A stretch of DNA of 64,000 nucleotides, from the NCBI RefSeq assembly GCF_900547735.1, contig NZ_URHZ01000022.1, forward strand, positions 3,495 to 67,494. The letters run 5' to 3'. The notes under the pieces were generated by a model. The model made no database searches. It was not told the origin of the DNA and saw nothing but the letters and a program-made list of their open reading frames with translations. This DNA is from an uncultured Clostridium sp. (GTDB taxonomy: Bacteria; Bacillota; Clostridia; Lachnospirales; Lachnospiraceae). Both the position numbers and the translations under genes were made by a program. Below, piece by piece: positions 15,416 to 24,805 of the stretch (the stretch's first letter is position 1; every line of letters starts with the position of its first letter).

Positions 15416-17643
15416 ATATCAAAGCCTGGGAAGGATTCCGCACCGGAGAATGGCGCCATCTTGTAAATGTCCGCAATTTTATCCAGAAAAACTACACGCC
15501 CTACACCGGAGACGCCGCGTTTCTGGCCCCTCCGACCGGCCGTACGCTGAAGGTCTGGGAAAAGGCGCACGCCCTGATCGTGGAGGAAGTGAACAAGGGA
15601 ATTATCGATGTGGAAACGAATGTTGTTTCCGGCATCAACAATTTTGCTCCCGGTTTTATCGACAGGGAAAATGAAGTGATTGTAGGTTTGCAGACCGACG
15701 CGCCTTTAAAGCGTATCGTCAATCCGTTCGGCGGTATCCGCACCGCCAACCAGGCCCTTGAACAATATGGGTACCGGTTGAATCCTGAGATCGAAAAACA
15801 TTTCCGGCTGTACCGGAAAACACACAATGACGGTGTATTCGACGCTTATCCCGAACGCACCCGGCTGGCCCGTTCGGCCGGACTGCTCACCGGTCTGCCG
15901 GATGCCTACGGGCGCGGGCGCATTGTGGGTGACTACCGCCGAATTCCCCTGTACGGCACCGATTTTCTGATTGAGGAGAAAGAAAAAGATCTGGATATGC
16001 TGGACGGGACCATGACGGATGAAAGAATCCGCCTCAGGGAGGAGGTCCGTATGCAGATCCGGGCGCTGGGCGAGATGGCGGAGATGGCGGAAACATATGG
16101 CTGCGACATCCGGCGCCCCGCCGGCAATGCCAGGGAGGCCGTGCAGAACCTGTACCTGGCCTATCTGGCCGGAATCAAGGAAAATAACGGCGCGGCCACC
16201 AGCCTGGGCAGAACCGCAACCTTCCTGGACATCTATATTAAGCGGGACCTCGATTTGGGAATACTGGATGAAGCAGGCGCCCAGGAGCTGATTGACCAGT
16301 TCATTATCAAGCTGCGCCTTGTGCGTCACTTGCGTACACCGGAATATAACGAACTCTTCGGCGGCGATCCCACCTGGGTTACGGAGGCCCTCGGCGGAAT
16401 GGGCGCAGACGGCCGCACGCTGGTCACCCGTACCACGTTCCGTTACCTCCATACGCTGACAAACCTGGGAACTGCCCCGGAACCCAACCTGACCGTGCTG
16501 TGGAGCGGCAGCCTGCCCGGTCCGTTTAAAGAATACTGCTCACGGATGAGCATTTCCACCGACTCCCTCCAGTACGAAAATGATGAACTGATGCGCCCCC
16601 TGTACGGCGATGATTACTGTATTGCCTGCTGTGTTTCGGCAATGGCAGTTGGAAAACAGATGCAGTTTTTCGGAGCCAGGGCCAATCTTGCCAAAAGTCT
16701 GCTGTATGCAGTTAATGGAGGAATCGATGAGAAAAAGGGACTGCATGTCATTCCCGAAATCCCCCTGGATACCGATGAGATTCTCGATTATCCGAAGGTG
16801 CTTGGAAACTATAAGAAAGTACTCTCCTATGTTGCCGGTCTGTACGTGGATACAATCAATATCATCCACTATATGCATGACAAATATGCCTACGAAGCCA
16901 GTCAAATGGCCCTGCACGACACCCTGGTGGAACGGCTGGCCGCTTTTGGAGTGGCAGGCCTCTCCATCGCCGCAGACTCCCTCTCCGCCATCAAATTTGC
17001 CGCTGTTAAGCCAATCCGGAATGAAAACGGAATCGCCGTAGACTTTGAGGTGGAGGGAAGTTTTCCAAAGTACGGCAATGACGACGACAGGGTGGACGAT
17101 ATTGCGGTGGAGCTTATGGCCTTTTTCTCCGGTGAGCTGAAAAAACACGCCCTGTACCGGAATGCCGTTCACACGCTCTCCGCCCTCACCATCACCAGCA
17201 ATGTCATGTATGGAAAGAAAACGGGAGCCACTCCGGACGGCCGCAAAGCAGGTGAACCATTTGCTCCCGGTGCGAATCCCATGCACGGCCGCGACGAAAA
17301 CGGCGCCCTGGCCTCCCTGAATTCCGTGGCAAAGCTCCCCTACAGAGCCGTCTGCCAGGACGGCGTCTCCAACACATTTTCCATTGTACCCGATGCACTG
17401 GGGAAGTCACCCGACGAGCGGACTAAAAATCTTGTTTCCATCCTGGACGGATATTTTATACAGGGAGCCCATCACCTTAACGTCAATGTAATGAACCGCC
17501 GGGTTCTCATGGATGCCATGGAACACCCGGAGGAATACCCGACTTTAACCATCCGCGTTTCCGGCTATGCAGTCAACTTTAACCGTCTCACCCGGGAGCA
17601 GCAGCTGGAGGTAATCAAACGCACCTTCCACGAACAGATGTAA
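15400..17643 (+). CDS. pflB: Formate C-acetyltransferase (pyruvate formate-lyase)
   Basis: A 747-residue glycyl-radical enzyme that converts pyruvate and CoA to acetyl-CoA and formate under anoxia. The catalytic Cys pair is C410-C411 in IACCVS, followed by the PFL-type VGKQMQFFGARANLAK. The radical site is Gly722 in RVSGYAV near the C-terminus. These motifs mark true PFL rather than a choline- or glycerol-type relative. The ribosome binding site GGAGG lies inside the pflA 3' end. A mobile element follows 47 bases downstream and no clear terminator is visible before it. Confidence 0.97.
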   Translation: MSVNVNIKAWEGFRTGEWRHLVNVRNFIQKNYTPYTGDAAFLAPPTGRTLKVWEKAHALIVEEVNKGIIDVETNVVSGINNFAPGFIDRENEVIVGLQTDAPLKRIVNPFGGIRTANQALEQYGYRLNPEIEKHFRLYRKTHNDGVFDAYPERTRLARSAGLLTGLPDAYGRGRIVGDYRRIPLYGTDFLIEEKEKDLDMLDGTMTDERIRLREEVRMQIRALGEMAEMAETYGCDIRRPAGNAREAVQNLYLAYLAGIKENNGAATSLGRTATFLDIYIKRDLDLGILDEAGAQELIDQFIIKLRLVRHLRTPEYNELFGGDPTWVTEALGGMGADGRTLVTRTTFRYLHTLTNLGTAPEPNLTVLWSGSLPGPFKEYCSRMSISTDSLQYENDELMRPLYGDDYCIACCVSAMAVGKQMQFFGARANLAKSLLYAVNGGIDEKKGLHVIPEIPLDTDEILDYPKVLGNYKKVLSYVAGLYVDTINIIHYMHDKYAYEASQMALHDTLVERLAAFGVAGLSIAADSLSAIKFAAVKPIRNENGIAVDFEVEGSFPKYGNDDDRVDDIAVELMAFFSGELKKHALYRNAVHTLSALTITSNVMYGKKTGATPDGRKAGEPFAPGANPMHGRDENGALASLNSVAKLPYRAVCQDGVSNTFSIVPDALGKSPDERTKNLVSILDGYFIQGAHHLNVNVMNRRVLMDAMEHPEEYPTLTIRVSGYAVNFNRLTREQQLEVIKRTFHEQM

Positions 17644-17690
17644 CTGTCTTTCAGGCGCAAAATGTACGCGGGATACATCACCCCAAACCA

Positions 17691-17883
17691 GTTACTGTTC
17701 ACTCCGTGCCCAGCAACACGCTTCGCGATGCACAGAAACGGCAAAAAGCACCGTTGATTGTAATGAAAAGTCCGCATCGCGCACTTTTCGTTGCGTCGCG
17801 CCGTAACCCTCGGGTTTTCTGTGACTTTCGCTTTGCTCCACTCACAAAAAACACCTCGCGGAATACTGCCCGTGAACAGTAAC
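17691..17883. mobile_element. MITE-like element, 193 bp, with 8-bp target duplication
   Basis: The ends are exact 12-bp inverted repeats, GTTACTGTTCAC and GTGAACAGTAAC. The flanking direct repeat CCAAACCA occurs at 17683-17690 and 17884-17891. The interior is nearly identical to the 7198 copy over its first 120 bases and then differs by a short segment. No coding capacity. It separates pflB from the DUF4190 gene. Confidence 0.9.
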
Positions 17884-17923
17884 CCAAACCACAATATTTC
17901 CCTTTTTCCACCCCACCGTTCTC

Positions 17924-17952
17924 TGGACAACCAAATAAAACCATGTTACAAT
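17924..17952 (+). promoter_or_regulatory. Sigma-A promoter of the DUF4190-type gene
   Basis: TGGACA and TACAAT are separated by 17 bases; the ATG follows 27 bases after the -10 with AAAGGAGG between. It begins 40 bases beyond the end of the mobile element, so it is independent of it. Confidence 0.8.
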
Positions 17953-17979
17953 CATTAGGATACAAAGGAGGTTTTATCC

Positions 17980-18378
17980 ATGGATTATTATGACAGCAAT
18001 GATAACCAATATAATAACGGCCCCGAGAACGGCAGGAACCAGGGAGGCAATCCCGCAGGCGGACCGCCGAAGCAGCCCAACGGTATGGCCACGGTTTCCC
18101 TGATCTGCGGCATTATCGGCGTTCTTTCTCTCTGCGCCTGTATTGCATTTCCCTTATCGATTATCCTGGGCGTGGCTGCTATTGTCCTTTCCTTTCTTTC
18201 GAGAAAAGGAGAACCGTTTACCGGCATGGCCATTGCAGGACTTGTATTAGGCATTCTTGCACTGGTGCTTGGCGTAGCCGAAGGCCTGTATATGATTGCG
18301 GTTAATTTCATGCTCCGCGATCCGCAGATGTCTTCCATGTTCGATCAGATACTGGATCAGTACCAGAATGCGCAGTAA
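17980..18378 (+). CDS. DUF4190-type small membrane protein
   Basis: A 132-residue protein. The first 35 residues are hydrophilic and rich in Asn, Gly and Pro (low complexity). Two transmembrane segments follow at about 40-66 and 74-100, joined by FLSRKGEPFTG, which is the DUF4190 pattern (glycine-rich helices, conserved loop). A soluble tail follows. Function of the family is unknown. It has a strong promoter and ribosome binding site and converges on the 18520 gene across a shared terminator. Confidence 0.8.
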   Translation: MDYYDSNDNQYNNGPENGRNQGGNPAGGPPKQPNGMATVSLICGIIGVLSLCACIAFPLSIILGVAAIVLSFLSRKGEPFTGMAIAGLVLGILALVLGVAEGLYMIAVNFMLRDPQMSSMFDQILDQYQNAQ

Positions 18379-18473
18379 CACTGCCGCATAATGAAATTCA
18401 ACTATAGCTGCAGTAAACAACGAAAAGCACGCTTCGCGAACTTTTCATTGCCGCTCAACAACAATATATGCAG

Positions 18474-18516
18474 AAAAAGGCACACGTCGCGGTTTAACCG
18501 TAATGTGTGCCTTTTT
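18474..18516. terminator. Bidirectional terminator between convergent genes
   Basis: AAAAAGGCACAC and GTGTGCCTTTTT are perfect 12-base arms around a 19-base loop, giving a T-run on both strands. It serves the plus-strand DUF4190 gene and the minus-strand DUF2752 gene. Confidence 0.88.
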
Positions 18517-18519
18517 ACA

Positions 18520-18876
18520 TCAGTATATCCCGGCCAGCAAATCCACATGTCTCACCAGCAGGTAATAATTTTTAATAACAAAATTGACAACCAGAATCGC
18601 AATTCCGATAAACAACACCGTCATCCAAACCGCGGGCCGCAGCGCTTTCTTTTTCCGCATGCAGTAAAAACGGTACAGCAAAAAAGAGGGAATGGACACC
18701 GCCATATACAGTACAAGCGGGTTAAGCCGGAGACTGTCCGCCACCCGCCCGTGAAGCAGCGCCAAAAACGCCCTGGTCCCTCCGCAGCCGGGACAGTACG
18801 CTCCCGTCACCACATGGAACAGGCAGGGATAGATGCCCTGGCTGACGCTTTCAATAAGCTCTGCTAAAATTCTCAT
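18520..18876 (-). CDS. DUF2752-family membrane protein
   Basis: A 118-residue membrane protein with the family signature CPGCGGTRA at about residues 28-36 and LLHGRVADSLRLNPL next to it, then two hydrophobic helices. DUF2752 proteins have no firmly established activity. It lies 63 bases downstream of lysC in the same direction and may be co-transcribed, though a functional link to lysine or threonine synthesis is not evident. The terminator at 18474 follows directly. Confidence 0.85.
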   Translation of the reverse strand: MRILAELIESVSQGIYPCLFHVVTGAYCPGCGGTRAFLALLHGRVADSLRLNPLVLYMAVSIPSFLLYRFYCMRKKKALRPAVWMTVLFIGIAILVVNFVIKNYYLLVRHVDLLAGIY

Positions 18877-18939
18877 TCTTTCGTCTCCTCACCGGAACGC
18901 GCCAGACAATGAATCGGGCCGGACCGGCCGGTTTTCTCA

Positions 18940-20148
18940 TTAATCAGCGAGCGCAAATGCGTCGTGTACCACGCGCATCGCCCGGTTTGTATCCACCTCG
19001 TCAATCAGAACCGTGATGCGGATCTCGGAAGTGGCAATCATCTTGATATTGATATTCGCACCGGACATCGCTTCGAACATCTTCGCCGCAACGCCGGGAT
19101 TACTTGTCATTCCGGCTCCGATAATCGAAATCTTTGCCACCGTGTCGTCGGCGCTGACCGACTGGGCCGTCAGCATCTCCAGATGCACATTGATAAGATT
19201 TAACGTCTCCTGTAAATCCGTGCGGGCCACCGTGAAGGAGATATCCTTCTTATTGTCACGCCCCACAGACTGAATAATAATATCTACGTTAATCTGATGT
19301 CTGGCCAGAAGATTGAACAGACGGAAAGCGATTCCCGGTTCATCACTCACACCAAGCACAGAAACTCTGGCTGTATTTTTATCTGCGGCTACACCGCTTA
19401 CCAACATCTTCTCCATAGTGGTTTTCTCCTTAATGATCGTACCTTCCGCTCTGGTCATACTGGAAAGGACCATCAGTTTTACTCCGTACCGTTTGGCCAT
19501 CTCCACCGAACGGTTGTGCAGAACCTTCGCGCCCAGGGATGCAAATTCCAGCATCTCGTCGTATGAAACCTCCGAGAGCTTCCTCGCATTTGGAACAATC
19601 CTCGGATCCGCCGTATAAACGCCGTCCACATCTGTATAAATCTCGCAGAGGTCGGCGTGAAGGGCAACTGCCAGCGCAACCGCCGTCGTGTCAGAACCGC
19701 CCCTTCCCAGAGTCGTCATATCATCATATTTATTAATTCCCTGGAAACCTGTAATTACTACTATCTTCCTGGCATCCAGTTCATTCCGGATTCTCTCCGT
19801 CTCAATTCTCTTGAGCTTTGCCTGTCCGTAAGCGGATGTTGTCCTCATCGCCACCTGGGACGCATTGAGGGAAACCGCCTGGACCCCCAGCGACTGAAAC
19901 GCCATCGCCATAAGCGCTACGGAAATCTGCTCTCCTGTCACCAGAAGCATGTCCATCTCGCGTTTCGACGGCATGTCCGTAATCTCATGTGCCTTTTCAA
20001 GCAGGCCATCCGTCGTCTTACCCATGGCGGACAGTACCACCACCACGTCATAACCTTTCTCATAATCCTCAATGCAGCGCCTCGCCACATTAAAAATCTT
20101 CTCTTTATCGGCTACAGAACTGCCTCCGAATTTTTTCACGACCAGCAT
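18940..20148 (-). CDS. lysC: Aspartate kinase
   Basis: A 402-residue kinase that phosphorylates L-aspartate, the first step to lysine, threonine and methionine. The N-terminal KFGGSSVA motif (residues 5-12) and GRGGSDTTA are intact. Two ACT domains follow after about residue 265 (VSVLGVSDEPGIAFRLF and ISIIGAGMTSNPGVAAKMFEA), indicating feedback control by an end-product amino acid. AGGAGG stands upstream. Homoserine dehydrogenase, which acts two steps later, is 12 kb away at 31893 rather than adjacent. No lysine riboswitch or T-box was recognised in the leader. Confidence 0.95.
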   Translation of the reverse strand: MLVVKKFGGSSVADKEKIFNVARRCIEDYEKGYDVVVVLSAMGKTTDGLLEKAHEITDMPSKREMDMLLVTGEQISVALMAMAFQSLGVQAVSLNASQVAMRTTSAYGQAKLKRIETERIRNELDARKIVVITGFQGINKYDDMTTLGRGGSDTTAVALAVALHADLCEIYTDVDGVYTADPRIVPNARKLSEVSYDEMLEFASLGAKVLHNRSVEMAKRYGVKLMVLSSMTRAEGTIIKEKTTMEKMLVSGVAADKNTARVSVLGVSDEPGIAFRLFNLLARHQINVDIIIQSVGRDNKKDISFTVARTDLQETLNLINVHLEMLTAQSVSADDTVAKISIIGAGMTSNPGVAAKMFEAMSGANINIKMIATSEIRITVLIDEVDTNRAMRVVHDAFALAD

Positions 20149-20251
20149 AAATTGCCCGTCCTCCTGTGTAGTTTAGAAATTATTATCCACATCGCAGCCA
20201 GAGAGCAGCTTTGCCGCAAACAGTGACATAGTATTCAAGAATCCGTCCGGT

Positions 20252-20263
20252 GTGAACAGTAAT
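20252..20263. repeat. Solo end of the GTTACTGTTCAC element
   Basis: GTGAACAGTAAT matches the right terminus at 11 of 12 positions and lies in the lysC leader. No partner end was recognised nearby. Probably a remnant. Confidence 0.5.
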
Positions 20264-20276
20264 GTTTAGAATTTTT

Positions 20277-20305
20277 ATTTTATAACAAAAGTATCACGGT
20301 GTCAA
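20277..20305 (-). promoter_or_regulatory. Sigma-A promoter of lysC
   Basis: On the minus strand TTGACA and TAAAAT are separated by 17 bases. The leader is about 120 bases and contains the solo repeat end at 20252. The 376-base gap 20149-20524 holds this promoter, that remnant and the terminator at 20410. Confidence 0.78.
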
Positions 20306-20409
20306 ATATTCTCTCATTGCGGAGGAAGCAGGATATTTCGAAGGGGCGGTGATGGTCCCGGCGATACAGCAAAAATTCAGCCGGTGCTCCCTTCTTCGCA
20401 GCGGGACAC

Positions 20410-20450
20410 AAAATACCCGGTGAGCTGGAAGATACGGCATCACCGGGTAT
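20410..20450 (-). terminator. Intrinsic terminator of the ureide/TRAP operon
   Basis: On the minus strand ATACCCGGTGA pairs perfectly with TCACCGGGTAT, followed by TTTT. It is 75 bases beyond the symporter stop and marks the end of the long operon that starts near 30.5 kb. Confidence 0.85.
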
Positions 20451-20524
20451 GTATTCTCATTTCTTATGTATTATCATTTCTTTCGAAAAGTCACATTTTC
20501 ATTGGCAGCCGTAAACAACTGCCT

Positions 20525-21964
20525 TTACTGTTCATCCGTCTCCTTTGGGAAAAATTGTTCTATAATCTCCTGAGGCACCGGCGCCGTCATTTTGCTGACC
20601 ACTACCAGTGTAACAAAACTGACGATTATAGCCGGCAGCGCGGCATAAATCCCGGCCGGCTGGCCAAGTGCATACCAGATACACGCCGTGATAAAACCGG
20701 TGAGCATACTTGCCGCCGCTCCCGTTTTATTTGCTCCCTTCCACACAACGCCAACCATCGTCAGCACTGCCATGGAAGCTCCCATCAGCGTAACCGCTTT
20801 TACCTGGATAAACTGAATCGCATCATTAATTACAAATGTAGCGAGAATTGCTCCGATTCCAATAACAATGGTAGCCACCCTGGAAATCTGCAGCTTCTGT
20901 TTATCCGTAAGATCCGGCCGGACATATTTCCCCCATAGATCGTTGCTGAATGTTGTAGCCGACAATAAAAGTAACGAATCCGCTGTGGAAATGATGGCGG
21001 CAATTACCGCGGCAAACATGATTCCGCCGCTGACCGGTGAAAGCATCTGAGTTACCAGGCCAACGAATACAAGATCCTGCTTTTCAATCCCGGGCAGCAA
21101 AATCATACCGGAAATCCCTATAATTACCAGAGGTATGTAAAATAACAGGAGACCTATCCCAGTGTATCCCTGCGATCTTGAAGCAATCTCCGGCGTCTGG
21201 GCGGAAAAGAAACGGGCTATAAACTGAGGAGCTCCAAAATTACAGATTCCCCATGTCACTACCCAGGAAAAGGCGGTGATTGGCGGAATTTTCACACTGA
21301 ATGCACTGACAAATTCCGGACTGATTGCCGCTATCTGTCTGTTCATTTCAGTAAAACCACCCACTAACCCTAAAAACTTAATGGCCATCATCCAAACGCC
21401 GATAATAATAATAAAAGAACATATAGTGTCCGTCCACGCTACCGCCTTCATCCCGCCCATAGCGGTAAACAGCAGAAAAATCAGCAGTAAAACGAAACAG
21501 CATACCGCTTTATTCCAGTTGACAAAGGTCTGAAGAATGGTGATTCCTCCAATAACCTGAGCCGCCAGTAATGCGGTGCAGCAAACAACAATCAATAGTG
21601 AGGCAAATGCAGCGTGGCGTTTTCCAAACCGTTCATCAATAAATTGCGGGAGGGTATCGCACCCCGTCTTGCGAAGACGTTTTGCAAACCAGATACATGC
21701 TAAAAAAGAAGTGACAAACGTGCCGGCACAATTCCACCAGCCCGGCCAGCCGTTCAGGTAGTAGTACCCCATATAGCTGACAATCGAAGCAGAACTTACA
21801 ATTGTTGCAAAATAAGTACCTGCCATGGGAATCACTCCCAGAGATTTACCGGCAAGCATCCAGTCTTCTGAACTGTTAATACCCCTGGAAATGACAAGTC
21901 CCATCACCATAAGTGCAATCATAAAAGCTACAACAATCATGAGATAAATTGAATTCGTTGTCAT
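20525..21964 (-). CDS. Sodium:solute symporter family protein
   Basis: A 479-residue SSS-family transporter with about 13 hydrophobic segments. Family features include the early SSEDWMLAGKSLG loop, GGMKAVAWTDTI, and NDLWGKYVRPDLTDKQKL late in the chain. It probably couples sodium entry to uptake of an organic solute. The start was set at the ATG preceded by GGGGAGG; it overlaps the stop of the 33-residue gene upstream by four bases. As the last gene of an operon for a putative cyclic ureide, it is a second candidate importer beside the TRAP system. The substrate cannot be read from sequence. Confidence 0.9.
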   Translation of the reverse strand: MTTNSIYLMIVVAFMIALMVMGLVISRGINSSEDWMLAGKSLGVIPMAGTYFATIVSSASIVSYMGYYYLNGWPGWWNCAGTFVTSFLACIWFAKRLRKTGCDTLPQFIDERFGKRHAAFASLLIVVCCTALLAAQVIGGITILQTFVNWNKAVCCFVLLLIFLLFTAMGGMKAVAWTDTICSFIIIIGVWMMAIKFLGLVGGFTEMNRQIAAISPEFVSAFSVKIPPITAFSWVVTWGICNFGAPQFIARFFSAQTPEIASRSQGYTGIGLLLFYIPLVIIGISGMILLPGIEKQDLVFVGLVTQMLSPVSGGIMFAAVIAAIISTADSLLLLSATTFSNDLWGKYVRPDLTDKQKLQISRVATIVIGIGAILATFVINDAIQFIQVKAVTLMGASMAVLTMVGVVWKGANKTGAAASMLTGFITACIWYALGQPAGIYAALPAIIVSFVTLVVVSKMTAPVPQEIIEQFFPKETDEQ

Positions 21965-22062
21965 TTCTCTTTCCTCCCCTTCATGCTGACATAAATAATC
22001 GGAAAAATACCAAAGGCTATATATAATGCCCACATTGCTACCAAACCACCTGTTACTCCCAT
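21961..22062 (-). CDS. 33-residue membrane peptide, symporter accessory candidate
   Basis: A very short reading frame with one hydrophobic helix (about residues 5-26) ending in a basic KGRKEK tail. GGGGG lies six bases upstream of the ATG. Its stop overlaps the symporter start by four bases (ATGA), the strongest sign that it is translated. Small single-helix partners encoded just ahead of SSS symporters are known in other bacteria. I infer a role in stability or assembly of the symporter. Confidence 0.7.
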   Translation of the reverse strand: MGVTGGLVAMWALYIAFGIFPIIYVSMKGRKEK

Positions 22063-22123
22063 ATGAATCCCCCTTTTCATTGAACCCGCCCCGGCTTCAA
22101 ACGGATGCCCCCAATCTGCAGCC

Positions 22124-23311
22124 TTAATCTTCCTGATCCAAAAGCTCCACGGTTCTGTATAAAACCTCCGCACCGTTTTCCAGGTCTTTCGTTTCTGTCC
22201 ATTCTTCCTTACAGTGGCTGAGTCCATCCCTGCTGGGTACAAAGATCATTCCCACCGGCAGACAGTGGGCCATCGGGTTGGCATCGTGTCCCGCCCCGCT
22301 TGGCATGACAATATGACTGACCTTTGACTCCTCTGCGGCCTGAGCAATCACCTGCATCAGATGGTTGTCACATGCCACTGAACCCTTATCGATTTTCTTT
22401 GTTATTTCAAAGTCCGCAGTATCGATTCCTGCGGCAATTTTCTGAATCTCTTCTATCAGTTTATCCGTCTTTTCTTTCTGCATGTGGCGCATCTCAAAAG
22501 TGCATTCCACCTGTCCCGGAATCACATTCTCAGAACCAGGCCGGCACTGGATCGTTCCTACGGTCAGCACCAGTGTATCGTCAATCCCACGGCACCTTTC
22601 ATCGGCCGCGGCAATCAGCCGCGCCATGGCTACCATAGCGTCCCGCCTGTTTTTCATCATGGTGGTTCCCGCATGATTGCTGTGGCCGACGGCCGTCACC
22701 CGATACCGTACGATCCCCACAATCCCGCTCACCACGCCGATTTCAAGTCCCTCGTTAAATAACAGATCTCCCTGTTCAATATGCAGTTCCAGATAGCATT
22801 TTGCATTTGAAAAATCTCTTCGGCAGTCCATGATTTCCTGCACTGTATGGCCATATTCCCGCAGCGCCTCCGAAAGACCCGGCTGTTCCCGATCGACCAG
22901 ACCGGCTACGGCGCGGCTGCCGAAGGTTCCGCCAATCGGATTGGATTCCTCCGCGTTAAACCCGTAAAGTTCCAGCGGATGGCGCAGGCATTTCCCCTCT
23001 TCCTTCAGGCGGCGTACGACCTCAATCCCCGCCGCCACACCATAAGCGCCGTCGAACAGACCTCCGGAGGGAACGGTATCCAGATGAGAGCCTATCATGA
23101 TGCTCCCGAGACCTTCCTCTGTTCCGGCAAGCCGTCCGTGAATATTTCCCGCCGCATCCCGTTTTACCTCCAGATCTAGCTCACGCATCTGCCGCTCTAC
23201 AATATCCAGTGCTTCAAAGTACGCAGGACTGTAGCAGCTTCGTGTGTATGAGCCATCCTCATTTTTCCCTGCCATGCCGATGGCCGCAAGTATCTCTTTG
23301 ACCTGATTCAT
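22124..23311 (-). CDS. M20-family N-carbamoyl-amino-acid / allantoate-type amidohydrolase
   Basis: A 395-residue enzyme of the AllC/HyuC/beta-ureidopropionase group, which hydrolyses N-carbamoyl groups to amine, CO2 and ammonia. Metal-site motifs include GSHLDTV and NAEESNPIGGTFGSRA, with LELHIEQG and the late PSGAGHDA, all typical. Length is standard. It follows the cyclic amidohydrolase at 23345, and that pair is the hallmark of hydantoin, allantoin or dihydropyrimidine degradation. With an aspartate dehydrogenase in the same operon, N-carbamoyl-aspartate is an attractive substrate, but allantoate or other carbamoyl amino acids remain possible. Confidence 0.88.
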   Translation of the reverse strand: MNQVKEILAAIGMAGKNEDGSYTRSCYSPAYFEALDIVERQMRELDLEVKRDAAGNIHGRLAGTEEGLGSIMIGSHLDTVPSGGLFDGAYGVAAGIEVVRRLKEEGKCLRHPLELYGFNAEESNPIGGTFGSRAVAGLVDREQPGLSEALREYGHTVQEIMDCRRDFSNAKCYLELHIEQGDLLFNEGLEIGVVSGIVGIVRYRVTAVGHSNHAGTTMMKNRRDAMVAMARLIAAADERCRGIDDTLVLTVGTIQCRPGSENVIPGQVECTFEMRHMQKEKTDKLIEEIQKIAAGIDTADFEITKKIDKGSVACDNHLMQVIAQAAEESKVSHIVMPSGAGHDANPMAHCLPVGMIFVPSRDGLSHCKEEWTETKDLENGAEVLYRTVELLDQED

Positions 23312-23344
23312 TCCATATGCCTTCCTTACCCTGAGATTATGGTG

Positions 23345-24739
23345 TTACTGTTTTTCTGCTAAAACCGGTTTGACAAACTCTCCCCAGCCCGCCGCACTTT
23401 CATCCACAACTCCGTTCTCCATCACCACGCGGCCGCGGACCACCGTATAGTCTACAGAACAGCCGAGCTTCCAATCCTCGTATACCTTGGAGATGTCCCT
23501 GGCCTGGGAATAGCTGTCTTTTGCATGGCAGATCACCTCATGGTTCAAATCGATAACAGCCAGGTCGCCGTCTGCTCCGGCAGAGATAGTTCCCTTCTGC
23601 GGGAACAGGTTGAAACATTTTGCAGGATTGACGCAGCAGAGTTCCACGACTCTTTCCAGGCTCAGGCGGCCTTTCTTTGCCTCTGTCACCATCAGCGGCA
23701 GGCGCAGATCGATTCCCGGGAATCCGGACGGAGCCACAAAGATGTCTGTGTTTCCCGTCTCCTTCTCCGATACGAGGAACGGGCTGTGATCGCTTCCGAT
23801 AAAATCAACAGTGCCGTCCAGCACGTAATCCCACAGTTTCTCCACTTCCTCTTTTTTCCTCAGTGCAGGGTTGCATTTTGCATATGGGCCGTATTTTTCA
23901 ACATAACTCTCATCTAAGAGCAGATAGTGAGGACAGGTCTCCACATAAACCTTCTGTCCCTCCGCCTTAGCCTGTTTTGCCAGTTCCATTGCACCACAGG
24001 TGGAAACATGAACCAGTTCCACAGGGCAGCCCACTTCCTTACTGAAACGCAGCATTTTAGCAATGGCCTCAATTTCTACAATCGGAGGACGTGACTCACA
24101 GTGGGCCAGGTAATCTACGCGGCCCTCCGCTCTCAGGCGTTTAATATTTCCGCTCACAAGCTCATTATCCTCCGCATGGGCAGCCAGCGTCAGGCCTGTT
24201 TTTTTCACCTCTTCCAGAGCCCGCATTAACTGTGCATTATTAGCGCTTGTCAGGCCCTTAAACTCGGCATCACGCCCCTCGGGCGCCTCGTGAAGAAATG
24301 TTTTATAAGCCACAACGCCCTCATGGGATAATGGTTCGATCTCCTCCGGGAACTCTCCGCCTGCCGCGCCGAAAAAGCTGAAATCCACGCAGCTTCCCTT
24401 TTTGCAGAGATCCACACGGCTGTGCAGAATCTCGGCATTATACTGGGGCGGGATCGAGATGGGGTGCTCAAAAAATGTGGTACAGCCGCCTGCTGCCGCC
24501 GCACGGGTTCCCACTCTGAATGTTTCCCTCTCCGCATGACCCGGATCCCGGTAATGTACATGGGTGTCAATACCTCCCGGCAGCACATGTTTATCCGTAG
24601 CGTCTATGGTGCGCACACTCTCCGGAAGGCAGCCCGGCTCCGCTACCATGGCAATTTTTCCATCCTTAATTCCTATATCCGCTCTTCTGAATCCACCTTC
24701 GATAAAAGCAAGACCGTTAATTACTGCAAGATCCAACAT
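23345..24739 (-). CDS. Cyclic amidohydrolase (dihydroorotase/hydantoinase/allantoinase family)
   Basis: A 464-residue amidohydrolase-superfamily enzyme that opens cyclic ureides. Metal ligands appear in DTHVHYRDPGHAE, the candidate carboxylated Lys in AYKTFLHEAP, His in AAHAEDN and LVHVSTC, and Asp in FIGSDHSPF. The HVHYRDPG form resembles dihydroorotase more than the HVHFNEPG of classic allantoinase. AAAGGAGG precedes the chosen ATG; an upstream start would add 18 residues with no ribosome binding site. Neighbouring racemase and carbamoyl amidase genes point to catabolism rather than pyrimidine synthesis. Confidence 0.87.
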   Translation of the reverse strand: MLDLAVINGLAFIEGGFRRADIGIKDGKIAMVAEPGCLPESVRTIDATDKHVLPGGIDTHVHYRDPGHAERETFRVGTRAAAAGGCTTFFEHPISIPPQYNAEILHSRVDLCKKGSCVDFSFFGAAGGEFPEEIEPLSHEGVVAYKTFLHEAPEGRDAEFKGLTSANNAQLMRALEEVKKTGLTLAAHAEDNELVSGNIKRLRAEGRVDYLAHCESRPPIVEIEAIAKMLRFSKEVGCPVELVHVSTCGAMELAKQAKAEGQKVYVETCPHYLLLDESYVEKYGPYAKCNPALRKKEEVEKLWDYVLDGTVDFIGSDHSPFLVSEKETGNTDIFVAPSGFPGIDLRLPLMVTEAKKGRLSLERVVELCCVNPAKCFNLFPQKGTISAGADGDLAVIDLNHEVICHAKDSYSQARDISKVYEDWKLGCSVDYTVVRGRVVMENGVVDESAAGWGEFVKPVLAEKQ

Positions 24740-24805
24740 GATTATATCCTCCTTTAAACAGCACATCCAAACAGCCCGCCGGCCGTCGTTCACAGTTAAT
24801 TATTT

